From positions 3,897,001 to 3,961,000 of the forward strand of contig NZ_LT607750.1 in the NCBI RefSeq assembly GCF_900090235.1: a DNA stretch of 64,000 nt, given 5' to 3'. The translations under genes were made by a program, and so were the position numbers. Position 1 is the first letter of the stretch; each line of letters starts with the position of its first letter. The notes beneath the pieces were generated by a model, which was given only the letters and a program-made list of their open reading frames with translations, ran no database searches and was not told where the DNA came from. The stretch comes from Micromonospora echinaurantiaca. GTDB lineage: Bacteria; Actinomycetota; Actinomycetes; Mycobacteriales; Micromonosporaceae. Shown piece by piece: positions 1 to 8,135 of this stretch.

Positions 1-551
1 TCCGGGGCGACGGTCGAGATCACCGGGATCCGGCCGGCCGCGATCAGGTCGGTGACCGCCGAGACGTCGACCGACTCCACGTCGCCGACCTGCCCGACGT
101 CGACCGGCTGGCCGTCGACGTACGCGGGCCGGCGCACCGCGGTGAACAGCCCGGCGTCCTCGCCGGAGAGGCCGACCGCGAACGGGCCGTGCGCGTTGAT
201 CAGCCCGACCAGTTCCCGGCCGACCTGGCCGACCAGCACCATCCGGACGACGTCCATCGCCTCCGGGGTGGTGACCCGCAGGCCGCCGCGGAACTCGCTG
301 TCGATGCCGAGCCGGCCGAGCATGGCGGAGATCTGCGGCCCGCCGCCGTGCACCACGACCGGCTTCAGGCCGGCGTAGCGGAGGAAGACCATGTCCGCGG
401 CGAAGGCGCGTTGCAGCTCGGGGTCGACCATGGCGTTGCCGCCGTACTTGACCACGACGGTGGAGCCGGAGAAGCGGGCCAGCCAGGGCAGCGCCTCGAT
501 CAGCGTGGCGGCCTTGGCCTGGGCGCGGGTGAGGTCGGTGGTGAGGCTCAT
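1..551 (-). CDS. argB: Acetylglutamate kinase, C-terminus cut by window edge
   Basis: This kinase phosphorylates N-acetylglutamate, the second step of the acetylated arginine pathway in the cytoplasm. About 183 N-terminal codons are present; a typical family member is near 300 residues, so the C-terminal third is outside the window. The N-terminus carries the VVKYGGNAM glycine-rich phosphate loop of the amino-acid kinase fold. The ATG at 551 overlaps the argJ stop in an ATGA arrangement, which fixes the start and implies translational coupling in an argC-argJ-argB operon. Confidence 0.93.
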   Translation of the reverse strand, partial: MSLTTDLTRAQAKAATLIEALPWLARFSGSTVVVKYGGNAMVDPELQRAFAADMVFLRYAGLKPVVVHGGGPQISAMLGRLGIDSEFRGGLRVTTPEAMDVVRMVLVGQVGRELVGLINAHGPFAVGLSGEDAGLFTAVRRPAYVDGQPVDVGQVGDVESVDVSAVTDLIAAGRIPVISTVAP

Positions 552-1720
552 GTCGAGTAGGCCGAGTTCTCGTGCACGTACGCGTGGGAGAGGTCGTTGG
601 TCCAGATGGTGGCCGCGGCGTCGCCGGCGTGCAGGTCGATCCGGATGGTGACGTCCCGTCCGCTGAGGTCGACCTTCGAGCGGTCCTCGGCGGCGGCGCC
701 GGAGCGGCACACCCAGACCTCGTTGACCGCGACGTCGATCCCGTCCGGCTCGAAGGCGGCGTCGGTGGTGCCGACGGCGGCGAGGATCCGGCCCCAGTTC
801 GGGTCGTTGCCGAACAGCGCGGTCTTGACCAGGTTGTTGCGGGCCACCGCCCGGCCGACCTCGACCGCGTCGTCCTCGCTGGCCGCGCCGACCACCTCGA
901 CCGCGATCTGCTTGGTGGCGCCCTCGGCGTCGGCGACGAGCTGCTGGGCCAGGTCGTGGGCGGCCGCGGTGACCGCCGCGGTCAGCTCGGCCACGCCGGG
1001 CGTGATGCCGCTGGCACCGCTGGCCAGCAGCAGCACGGTGTCGTTGGTGGACATGCAGCCGTCGGAGTCGACCCGGTCGAAGGTGACCCGGCACGCCTCG
1101 CGCAGCGCGGCGTCGAGCACCTCCGGCCCGGCCACCGCGTCGGTTGTCAGCACGCAGAGCATGGTGGCCAGCCCGGGGGCCAGCATGCCGGCGCCCTTGG
1201 CCATCCCGCCGACGGTCCAGCCGCTGCCCTGGGCCACCGCGGTCTTCGGCCGGGTGTCGGTGGTCATGATGGCCTCGGCGGCGGGGGCGCCACCGTCGCG
1301 GGACAGCCCGCGCACCGCCTTGTTGACGCCGGAGAGCAGCGCGGCCATGGGCAGCCGCTCGCCGATCAGGCCGGTGGAGCAGACCGCCACCTCGCCGGCG
1401 CCCAGCATCAGCCGGGCGTTGGCGGCGCTGAGCGCGCCGGCGGTGTGTTCGGCGGTGGCGTGGGTGTCCTGGAAGCCGGCGGGGCCGGTGCAGGCGTTGG
1501 CGCCGCCGGAGTTGAGCACCACGGCGCGGACCACCCCGCCCCGGACCACCTGCTGGGTCCAGAGCACCGGTGCCGCCTTGACCCGGTTGGCGGTGAACAC
1601 CCCGGCCACACCGGCGTCCGGGCCGTCGTTGACCACCAGCGCCACGTCACTGGCGCCGCTGGCCTTCAGCCCGGCCGCGACGCCGGCGGCCCGGAATCCA
1701 CGGGGAACGGTGACGGTCAC
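548..1720 (-). CDS. argJ: Bifunctional ornithine acetyltransferase / N-acetylglutamate synthase
   Basis: ArgJ moves the acetyl group from N-acetylornithine to glutamate, making the arginine pathway cyclic. The 390-residue product has the KGAGML..ATML segment in which the precursor cleaves itself before the nucleophilic Thr186, giving alpha and beta chains. Start is GTG at 1720. The stop overlaps the argB start by four bases. It lies 55 nt behind argC and is presumably transcribed from the argC promoter under ArgR control. Confidence 0.96.
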   Translation of the reverse strand: MTVTVPRGFRAAGVAAGLKASGASDVALVVNDGPDAGVAGVFTANRVKAAPVLWTQQVVRGGVVRAVVLNSGGANACTGPAGFQDTHATAEHTAGALSAANARLMLGAGEVAVCSTGLIGERLPMAALLSGVNKAVRGLSRDGGAPAAEAIMTTDTRPKTAVAQGSGWTVGGMAKGAGMLAPGLATMLCVLTTDAVAGPEVLDAALREACRVTFDRVDSDGCMSTNDTVLLLASGASGITPGVAELTAAVTAAAHDLAQQLVADAEGATKQIAVEVVGAASEDDAVEVGRAVARNNLVKTALFGNDPNWGRILAAVGTTDAAFEPDGIDVAVNEVWVCRSGAAAEDRSKVDLSGRDVTIRIDLHAGDAAATIWTNDLSHAYVHENSAYST

Positions 1721-1775
1721 GGCGCCATCCCTTCGTTCGTGACTGCGGGGCTCTGCTGCGCCGCACTCCGCGCGC

Positions 1776-2777
1776 TCACGGCGCGACCCCCCAGACGGAC
1801 AGGCCGGTGCTCTCGGGCAGGCCGAGCATCAGGTTGGCGCACTGCACGGCCTGGCCGGCCGCACCCTTGCCGAGGTTGTCCAGCGCGCTGACCACGACCG
1901 TCCGGCGGGAGTCGACGTCGACGGTGGCCTGCAGGTGGCAGGAGTTGGAGCCGAGGGTGGCCGCGGTGTGCGGCCACTGCCCCTCTTGCAGCACGTGCAC
2001 GAACGGCGCGTCCGCGTACGCCTCGGCGAGCACCGCCTGCGGGTCGACGCCGCGGGCCGGCACGGCGGTGACCGTGGCCAGGATGCCGCGCGGCATCGGC
2101 GCGAGGACCGGGGTGAAGGAGAGGCTGGTGGCGCCGGTGGCCTGCTTGATCTCCGGCACGTGCTGGTGGGTGCCGACGCGGTAGGGCGACAGGTCGCCCA
2201 TCACCTCGCTGCCGAGCAGGTGCGGCTTGGCCGCCTTCCCGGCGCCCGAGGTGCCGGAGGCGGCCACCACGACCACGTCGGCCGGCTCGGCGGCGCCGGC
2301 GGCGATCAGCGGGGCCAGGGCGAGGGTGATGGCCGCCGCGTAGCAGCCGGTGTTGGCGACCCGGGTGGAGCCGGCGATCGCGGCCCGCTGCCCGGGCAGC
2401 TCCGGCAGGCCGTAGGTCCACCGGCCGGCGTGGGTGCCGCCGTAGTACTGCGCCCAGTCGTACGGGTCGGCCAGCCGGTGGTCGGCGCCGAGGTCGACCA
2501 CCCGCACCTCGTCCGGAAGCTGGCTGGCCAGGGCCGCCGACTCGCCGTGCGGCAGGGCCAGGAAGACCAGGTCCGCGTCGGCCAGCGTCGCCGGGTCGGT
2601 CTCGGCGAGCACCAGGTCGAGCCCGGCGAGCTGCGGGTGGACGGCGTCGACCCGGTGCCCGGCCTGGCTGTGCGCGGTGGCCGCGACCAGCTCGAACTCC
2701 GGGTGCCCGGCGACCAGGCGGAGCAGCTCGCCGCCGGCGTAGCCGCTGGCCCCCGCGACCGCGACTCGGATACCCAT
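1776..2777 (-). CDS. argC: N-acetyl-gamma-glutamyl-phosphate reductase
   Basis: This NADPH-dependent reductase makes N-acetylglutamate semialdehyde, the third arginine step. The 333-residue protein opens with a Rossmann loop ([13 protein letters not shown]) and has the catalytic Cys in NTGCYAA. The ATG at 2777 is preceded by GGAGGTGA. An in-frame extension to 2813 would read through the promoter and ARG-box region and is rejected. It is the first gene of the arginine operon on the minus strand. Confidence 0.96.
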   Translation of the reverse strand: MGIRVAVAGASGYAGGELLRLVAGHPEFELVAATAHSQAGHRVDAVHPQLAGLDLVLAETDPATLADADLVFLALPHGESAALASQLPDEVRVVDLGADHRLADPYDWAQYYGGTHAGRWTYGLPELPGQRAAIAGSTRVANTGCYAAAITLALAPLIAAGAAEPADVVVVAASGTSGAGKAAKPHLLGSEVMGDLSPYRVGTHQHVPEIKQATGATSLSFTPVLAPMPRGILATVTAVPARGVDPQAVLAEAYADAPFVHVLQEGQWPHTAATLGSNSCHLQATVDVDSRRTVVVSALDNLGKGAAGQAVQCANLMLGLPESTGLSVWGVAP

Positions 2778-2787
2778 ACTCACCTCC

Positions 2788-2801
2788 GCATGACTATGCA
2801 T
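2788..2801. promoter_or_regulatory. ARG-box-like operator, promoter-downstream
   Basis: GCAT-GACT-ATGC is an inverted repeat located over the expected transcription start and just before the argC ribosome-binding site. It resembles half of the ATGCAT-rich ArgR/AhrC boxes of actinobacteria. Taken with the stronger palindrome at 2834-2857 it suggests repression by an arginine repressor encoded elsewhere. Confidence 0.5.
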
Positions 2802-2803
2802 CA

Positions 2804-2832
2804 ACGCTAGCAATGATGATCGCTCGCTGCAA
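2804..2832 (-). promoter_or_regulatory. Predicted promoter of the arg operon
   Basis: On the minus strand TTGCAG (2832-2827) and TAGCGT (2809-2804) are separated by exactly 17 nt, a good match to vegetative actinobacterial promoters. Transcription would start near 2797, about 20 nt before the argC ATG. ARG-box-like palindromes lie on both sides. Confidence 0.55.
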
Positions 2833-2833
2833 G

Positions 2834-2857
2834 TTCATGCAGCCCAATGCATGAGAA
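2834..2857. promoter_or_regulatory. ARG-box-like operator, upstream of the -35
   Basis: TCATGCA (2835-2841) and TGCATGA (2848-2854) are perfect 7-bp inverted arms around a 6-bp spacer, directly upstream of the predicted argC -35. The sequence and placement fit an ArgR operator. It is 190 bp from the divergent coiled-coil gene, so regulation of that gene is less likely. Confidence 0.6.
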
Positions 2858-3045
2858 TGGGACGTGACGCCGGTCACAGTCAGTCGCCCCGACCTCACTC
2901 GGTCGACACCCACGCAACCGGCGCGAAGAGGTGGGTGGGGTGGGACCGCGGGCCGTACCGGGCGGCGGTAGCGTTGCGCCACATTCGTCGCCGGTGGGCG
3001 GTCAGCCGTCGGCGGAACCGCTCGGGATCGTACGGAGGATGGCGC

Positions 3046-4848
3046 ATGTCCCACGGCGAAGAGCCGCACCCGGTGCGCGATGAGCCGGCCGGGCGGCCGG
3101 GGTTCGAGACCGCCCTGCGCGGCTACGACAAGCGGCAGGTCGATCGCTACGTCGAGCAGGTCGACGGCCGGCTCGCGGCGCTGACCGCCGAGCGGGAACA
3201 GGCCACCGCCGAGATCCGGGCGCTCGATGCGCAGCTGCAGCGGCTCCGCGCCGAGCTGACCGAGGTGCGCCAGCGCCCGGCACAGCCGGAGCGGGCCTCC
3301 TTCAGCGACCTCGGGCCGATGGTCGAGCAGATCCTCGGGCTGGCCGAGAAGCAGGCCGAGGCGATCACCGGCGCTGCCGAGCAACGCGCCGGGGAGCTGC
3401 GGGCGGAGGCCGAGTCGGTGCTGGCGGCGGCCCGGGAGCGGGTCGCCGAGGCGCTGCGGACCCTGGAGGAGGAGACCGCCGCCCGCCGCGCCGAGCAGGA
3501 ACAGGCGTACGCGGAACGGCAGGCGGCGGCCGAGGCGGAGCTGGCCGAGACCCGTGCGGCCGCCGAGCAGGCCCGGGCCGAGGGCGAGGCCGCCCACCAG
3601 CACGCGATGCAGGAGGCGCAGCGGCTCAACGAGCAGAGCGCGCAGCAGGTCGAGCAGGCCCGCAACGCCGCCGAGGCGCTGACCAAGGCCGCCCGTACCC
3701 AGATCCAGCAGGAGGTCCAGGCGGCCCGCGCCCGCGGCCAGCAGGAGCTGACCCAGTGGCGGGCCGGCGTGGAGCGGGAACTCACCGAGCGCCGGGCCGC
3801 GGTCGAGCAGGAGCTGGCCGACCAGCGCGCGGCCGTCGAGGAGGAGCTGACGTCGCTGATCGCCGAGTCCCAGCAGTACGCCACCGAGCTGCGCGAGCAC
3901 GCCGACGAGCAGGACGCCGCGCACGCCGAACAGCTCGCCGCCGTCCAGCGGGAGATCACCGAGCGGCGGGAGGCGCTGGCTCAGCTCCGCGCCGAGCTGG
4001 AGACCGCCCAGCAGCAGCTCGCCCGGGCCCGCCAGGACTGCGCGGGCGCGGAGCGGGAGCTGGTGCAGCTGCAGCGGCGGCTCAGCGAGGTGCAGCGGGA
4101 ACTGGCCGACGAGGCGGCCCGGCTGGACGCGGCCCGGCAGGCCGCGGAGGCCGCCGAGCAGCACGCCCGGGAGGTCCGCGCCCGGGTGCGCCGCGAGGCC
4201 AAGCGGGTGGCCGACCTGGCAGCGGCTGCGGTGATGGCGGCGGCCGCGGGCGGCACCGAGACCGCGGAGTTCCCGGTGGTGGCGCCCCGCCGCGGCGACG
4301 CCGCCGCCCGGCCGGCCGGCGTGGACTCGACCGCACCGGAGCCGGCCGCCCCGGACCCGATCGCGGCGGAGCCGACCGAATCGGAGGATGAAGGGACGGC
4401 GGTCACCGCGGTGATGCCGGAGGCCGAGCGGCCGACCTCGGCGACCAGCGCGGTGGACGACGAGCCGGCCCACCGGGCCACCGTGGCGGCTGGCCGGACG
4501 GGTGCCGGCGACGCCGAGCCGGCCGCGGCGCAGGCGGACGCCGAGCCGGCCGCGGCCCAAGCCGGCGCCACGCCGGACGCCGGGCAGAGGGGCGCCGCAG
4601 CGGCCGGCGTGGCCGCCCCGGACGCCGGGTGGGGACTCACCGCCGTGGCGGGGCGGACCGGCGCCGGAGGGTGGGGGGCCGGCGACGACCGGCAGCCCGC
4701 CGACCACGGCGGCCGGGCCGACGGCGACGGGGGGTCGCCCGTGGAGTGGTTCCCCCGGCCCGCGGGCCCGGTGGCCGAGGGCCACGACCGGCGCCCGGAC
4801 GACGGTGCCGACCAGCGGCGCGACGGCGAGCCGGTGGTCACCGCCTGA
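3046..4848 (+). CDS. DivIVA-domain coiled-coil protein
   Basis: A 600-residue protein. Residues about 16-45 form a DivIVA-like N-terminal segment (FETALRGYDKRQVDRYVEQV), followed by roughly 330 residues of Ala/Glu/Arg/Gln-rich heptads predicted as long coiled coil. The last 200 residues are Pro/Ala/Glu-rich, disordered, and contain a duplicated DAEPAAAQA unit. There is no signal peptide or membrane segment. Family knowledge links such proteins to polar growth or filament-like scaffolds (Wag31, Scy, FilP); which of these it matches functionally cannot be told. The ATG at 3046 follows GGAGG; an upstream in-frame start at 2851 would run through the arg control region. Confidence 0.8.
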   Translation: MSHGEEPHPVRDEPAGRPGFETALRGYDKRQVDRYVEQVDGRLAALTAEREQATAEIRALDAQLQRLRAELTEVRQRPAQPERASFSDLGPMVEQILGLAEKQAEAITGAAEQRAGELRAEAESVLAAARERVAEALRTLEEETAARRAEQEQAYAERQAAAEAELAETRAAAEQARAEGEAAHQHAMQEAQRLNEQSAQQVEQARNAAEALTKAARTQIQQEVQAARARGQQELTQWRAGVERELTERRAAVEQELADQRAAVEEELTSLIAESQQYATELREHADEQDAAHAEQLAAVQREITERREALAQLRAELETAQQQLARARQDCAGAERELVQLQRRLSEVQRELADEAARLDAARQAAEAAEQHAREVRARVRREAKRVADLAAAAVMAAAAGGTETAEFPVVAPRRGDAAARPAGVDSTAPEPAAPDPIAAEPTESEDEGTAVTAVMPEAERPTSATSAVDDEPAHRATVAAGRTGAGDAEPAAAQADAEPAAAQAGATPDAGQRGAAAAGVAAPDAGWGLTAVAGRTGAGGWGAGDDRQPADHGGRADGDGGSPVEWFPRPAGPVAEGHDRRPDDGADQRRDGEPVVTA

Positions 4849-4865
4849 GCGCCGGCCGGCGGGGT

Positions 4866-4886
4866 GGCGCCTCGGTCAGAGGCGCC
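4866..4886. terminator. Bidirectional hairpin between convergent genes
   Basis: GGCGCCTC and GAGGCGCC form a perfect 8-bp stem with a 5-nt loop. The stop codon of the minus-strand epimerase lies in the loop, and the plus-strand coiled-coil gene ends 17 nt away, so the hairpin can serve both. Confidence 0.6.
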
Positions 4887-5901
4887 CCTCCTCGACCGCG
4901 CGGGTCACCCAGGGGATGACCTCGTCCAGCATCTCGTCCAGCGAGGTGGTGGCGGTGAAGCCGAGCACCTCCCGGGACTTCGTCACGTCCGGCACCCGCT
5001 TCTGCACGTCGTACCGGTAAGGCTCGTCGGAGACGTACCGGAACGGCACGTCCGGACCCTTGATCTTGTGCCAGATCAGCTCGGCCAGTTCGAGGACGCT
5101 GGTCGACTCCGGGGTGGAGAGGTTGAAGTCCTCGTTGCGGGCCGCCGGGTGCTCGATCGCGGTGGCGATGCCGCGGGCCAGGTCACCGCCGTAGGTGTAG
5201 TGCCGCACCTGGTTGCCCTCGCCGAGGATGTGCAGCGGGTCCTGCCCCTTGACGATCTTCTGCACCAGATCGGGCACCACGTGCGACATGGCCAGCTTGA
5301 CGTTGCCGGAGAGCACCTCGGCCTGGCCGAGCGCCCGCCCCTCCCCCACGCCGACGCAGTTGAACGGCCGGACGATGGTGTAGGGCAGCTGGTACTGCTC
5401 CCAGGCGGCCCGCGCGTAGTACTCCACGGCCAGCTTCTGGAAGCCGTACGACGACAGCGGCGGCGGGATGCGCCGCTCGTCCCCCTCGCGGCTGGGCCAG
5501 TGCTCGGTGGACTCGAACACCATCGAGGACGACAGGTAGGTGACCTTGGCCAGCCGGCCCTCCCGGTGTGCCCGGATCGCCGCGTCGCAGGTGGCCGCCA
5601 TGATCCGCTCGTTGGTGGCGAGCAGGTCGTAGGCGTACGCGTGGAAGTAGGAGATGCCGCCGATCATCGCCGCGCCGGCCACCAGGTGGTCGCACCCGTC
5701 GAGCAGCTCGGTGAGCAGGTCGACGTCGCGGGCGTCGCCCTCGACGAAGCGGAACCGTGGGTGGTCGTCGTAGCTGTGGGTGACCGGGCCGTACTTGGAG
5801 AAGTTGTCGATCCCGACCACCTCGTGGCCGCGCCCGAGCAGTTCCTCCACCAGGTAGCCGCCGATGAAACCGGCCGAACCAGTCACCAGGACCTTCGCCA
5901 C
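4876..5901 (-). CDS. NAD-dependent nucleotide-sugar epimerase/dehydratase
   Basis: A 341-residue extended short-chain dehydrogenase. The N-terminal GSAGFIGG loop binds NAD, and SSS...YGFQK supplies the Ser/Tyr/Lys catalytic set. Closest named types are UDP-glucuronate decarboxylase or GDP-mannose 3,5-epimerase relatives; the substrate is not readable. The GTG at 5901 sits 8 nt after the glycosyltransferase stop. With the two upstream genes it forms a sugar-activation and transfer operon. The terminator hairpin overlaps its stop. Confidence 0.82.
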   Translation of the reverse strand: MAKVLVTGSAGFIGGYLVEELLGRGHEVVGIDNFSKYGPVTHSYDDHPRFRFVEGDARDVDLLTELLDGCDHLVAGAAMIGGISYFHAYAYDLLATNERIMAATCDAAIRAHREGRLAKVTYLSSSMVFESTEHWPSREGDERRIPPPLSSYGFQKLAVEYYARAAWEQYQLPYTIVRPFNCVGVGEGRALGQAEVLSGNVKLAMSHVVPDLVQKIVKGQDPLHILGEGNQVRHYTYGGDLARGIATAIEHPAARNEDFNLSTPESTSVLELAELIWHKIKGPDVPFRYVSDEPYRYDVQKRVPDVTKSREVLGFTATTSLDEMLDEVIPWVTRAVEEGRL

Positions 5902-5909
5902 GTGCGCTC

Positions 5910-6701
5910 CTATCCAGTCTTCTCGTACTCGGTGCTGCCCCGGGGGTCCGGCTGGCGCGGCACGGCGACGGCGCCCGTCCGCGCGGCCAGCTTCTCCCGG
6001 CTCAGCCGTCGACCGTAGGCGAAGAAGTACCACCGCAGGTAACCGGGGAGGAAGCGGCCCAGGTCGAAGTGGGACTCCCCGAGCGGACGGTCCAGCCAGA
6101 TGGTCGGGATCTCGGCCACCGGCAGCCGCAACCGGTTGGCCTTGGCGGTCAGCTCCAGGCCGATCTCGAAGCCGGTGCGGGACTCGATCCCCACCTCCCG
6201 GACGAAGGCCGCGTCGTACGCCTTGAAGCTGTTGGTGGCGTCGCGGGTGCCGACCCGGGCGAACGTGTAGAGGGTGCGGCCGGCCCAGCGCGACAGCAGC
6301 CGCTTCAGCCGGGGGCCGCCGACCTGCTGCCCGCCGGGCATGTAACGGGACGCCGCCGCGACCACCACCCCCCGGTCGACCAGCCGGGCCAGCTCGTCGA
6401 TTTGGCGCGGGTCGTCGCAGCCGTCGGCCATGGTCACCACCACCACCGGGGCCCGGGCGGCGTCGATGCCGAACCGGATCGCGTTCGCCGGCCCGCGGCC
6501 GTACGTGTTGAGCACGGTGCGCACCCGCGGGTCGGTGCGAGCCACCTCCTCGGCGTACGGGACGGTGGTGTCGTCGGGCATGTCGTGCACGATGAGCACC
6601 TCGGCGGGGAGCAGCACCTCCCGCAGCATCCGCTCCAGGCAGCGCAGGATCGCCGCGCCCTCGTTGTAGACCGGGACGATCACCGAGACGCGCGGCTTCA
6701 C
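5910..6701 (-). CDS. Family 2 glycosyltransferase, polyprenol-phosphate-sugar type
   Basis: A 263-residue GT-A glycosyltransferase. It starts with RVSVIVPVYNEG, has a DGCDD metal/nucleotide-binding segment, and resembles dolichol-phosphate mannosyltransferases without C-terminal membrane helices. It probably moves an activated sugar to a lipid carrier or other acceptor at the inner membrane face. The GTG at 6701 overlaps the stop of the upstream dehydrogenase (GTGA), implying coupling. Acceptor and donor are unknown. Confidence 0.8.
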   Translation of the reverse strand: MKPRVSVIVPVYNEGAAILRCLERMLREVLLPAEVLIVHDMPDDTTVPYAEEVARTDPRVRTVLNTYGRGPANAIRFGIDAARAPVVVVTMADGCDDPRQIDELARLVDRGVVVAAASRYMPGGQQVGGPRLKRLLSRWAGRTLYTFARVGTRDATNSFKAYDAAFVREVGIESRTGFEIGLELTAKANRLRLPVAEIPTIWLDRPLGESHFDLGRFLPGYLRWYFFAYGRRLSREKLAARTGAVAVPRQPDPRGSTEYEKTG

Positions 6702-7903
6702 ACCCGCACCCCCTGCCCGGTCAGCCCCCACATGTCGATCACCGGTTTGTCGGTCTCCAGCCGGGCGTACTGCTCGTGCGGTGCGGCGATGACCAGCAGG
6801 TCGGCGCGGCGCAGCACCTCGTCGAGGTCGACCAGCCGCTCGTCGGCCACGTACGGGTCGGTGCAGAGCGTCTCGCGGGTCTTCAGCGCCAGGATCTTGC
6901 GCAGCTTGTACGCCAGGCTCTCCCGCGGGTCGTCGCTGCCGCCCTTGAACGCCATGCCGAGGATGCCCACGGTCAGCTCGGACAGGTCGAACCGGTCCTC
7001 CAGCCGGGACACCAGGTAGAGCGGCAGCCCTTCGTTGATCAGCATCGCCGAGTGGCCGAGCACGAAGTTGTTCCGGTTGAACGCGGCCAGCTGCATGGTG
7101 TCCTTGAACAGGCACGGCCCGGCGGCGAAGCCGGGCATCGGCAGGTCCGCCGCGCGCGGGTAGTCGAACGCCACCGCGTGCCGGATCCGGGCGAAGTCCA
7201 GCCCGAAGTCGTTGGCCATCATCCAGAACTGGTTGGCGGTGGCGAACTTGATGTACCGCCAGGTGTTGGTGAACAGCTTCGCCAGCTCGGCCTCCTCCGG
7301 CTCGAGCGGCACGATCTGCTCGGTCAGGTGCCGGAACAGCTTCTCCGCCCGGGCCAGCGCCGCCGGCGTACGCGCCGCGACGATCTGCGGCAGCGCGAAG
7401 AGCTCGGTCATCGCCCGACCCTCGGCGATCCGCTCCGGGCAGAACGCCACGTCCACCCGGATGCCCTTGCCGGCCAGCAGCTTCTCGGTCAGCGCGGTGA
7501 CGCCCGGGTAGACGGTGCTGCGCAGCACCACGAGCTGGCCGTCGCGCAGGTGCTCGGCGCAGCGATCCAGCGCCCGTGGCACGGCGGAGAGGTCCGGGTT
7601 GAGGTGCTCGTCGACCGGGGTGCCGACGACCACGACGAGGTGCTCGGAGACGCCGACGCTGGCCGGGTCGGTGGTCGCCCGCAGCCGGCCGGAGGCCACC
7701 GCCTCGGCCAGCGGCTCGGCCGCCCCCGGCTCGGCGAAGGGCAGCCTCGCCGCGTTCACCGTGGCGACCGCGTCGGCGTTGATGTCGTACAGCACCACCG
7801 AGAGCCCGCGCGCGGCGAACGCGATGCCCAGCGGCAGGCCGACCCGGCCACAGCCGCCCACGATGCAGACATCGACCGTGCTGACCGGCGGATCCTCGGA
7901 CAT
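6698..7903 (-). CDS. Nucleotide-sugar (UDP-glucose/UDP-ManNAc type) dehydrogenase
   Basis: A 401-residue NAD-dependent dehydrogenase that oxidises a nucleotide sugar to the uronate in two steps. It has an N-terminal Rossmann domain (VGGCGRVGLPLG), the catalytic Cys in GPCLFKD, and a C-terminal UDP-binding domain. The family includes Ugd, GDP-mannose dehydrogenase and WecC; I cannot choose among them. It is first in the minus-strand sugar operon and divergent from the AfsR-like regulator across 232 bp. Confidence 0.85.
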   Translation of the reverse strand: MSEDPPVSTVDVCIVGGCGRVGLPLGIAFAARGLSVVLYDINADAVATVNAARLPFAEPGAAEPLAEAVASGRLRATTDPASVGVSEHLVVVVGTPVDEHLNPDLSAVPRALDRCAEHLRDGQLVVLRSTVYPGVTALTEKLLAGKGIRVDVAFCPERIAEGRAMTELFALPQIVAARTPAALARAEKLFRHLTEQIVPLEPEEAELAKLFTNTWRYIKFATANQFWMMANDFGLDFARIRHAVAFDYPRAADLPMPGFAAGPCLFKDTMQLAAFNRNNFVLGHSAMLINEGLPLYLVSRLEDRFDLSELTVGILGMAFKGGSDDPRESLAYKLRKILALKTRETLCTDPYVADERLVDLDEVLRRADLLVIAAPHEQYARLETDKPVIDMWGLTGQGVRV

Positions 7904-8135
7904 GTTCTCGACTCCCGTGGGGGTGGCGGGGGTGTGGTTCCGGCGTCAGCCGGAATCCAAGCAGGTTATCCGCTGGAATGTGACTCGTGGGTAACCGAAC
8001 ATGCCGTCGCCGCTGACCTTTCGGCCGATGCGCGCGCTCACGAGGGGAGCCGCGAGCCATACATCGACTGGCATAATTACCTCGGCGGTGGTGTGGGGCC
8101 GACGACGGCCCGCGGGGGCACACAGCGGAGGTCGC

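Noticed and set aside
2794..4785. A 663-codon antisense frame opposite the DivIVA-like gene
   Set aside because: Its Gly/Leu/Arg-rich low-complexity translation is the mirror of the Ala/Glu coiled coil; no family motifs or ribosome site.
7964..7996. GGTTA...TAACC repeat and TGTGACT/GGTAACC heptamers upstream of the AfsR-like gene
   Set aside because: The heptamers are 11 bp apart, but no -10 hexamer follows at 8 bp, so autoregulation by the SARP is not supported.
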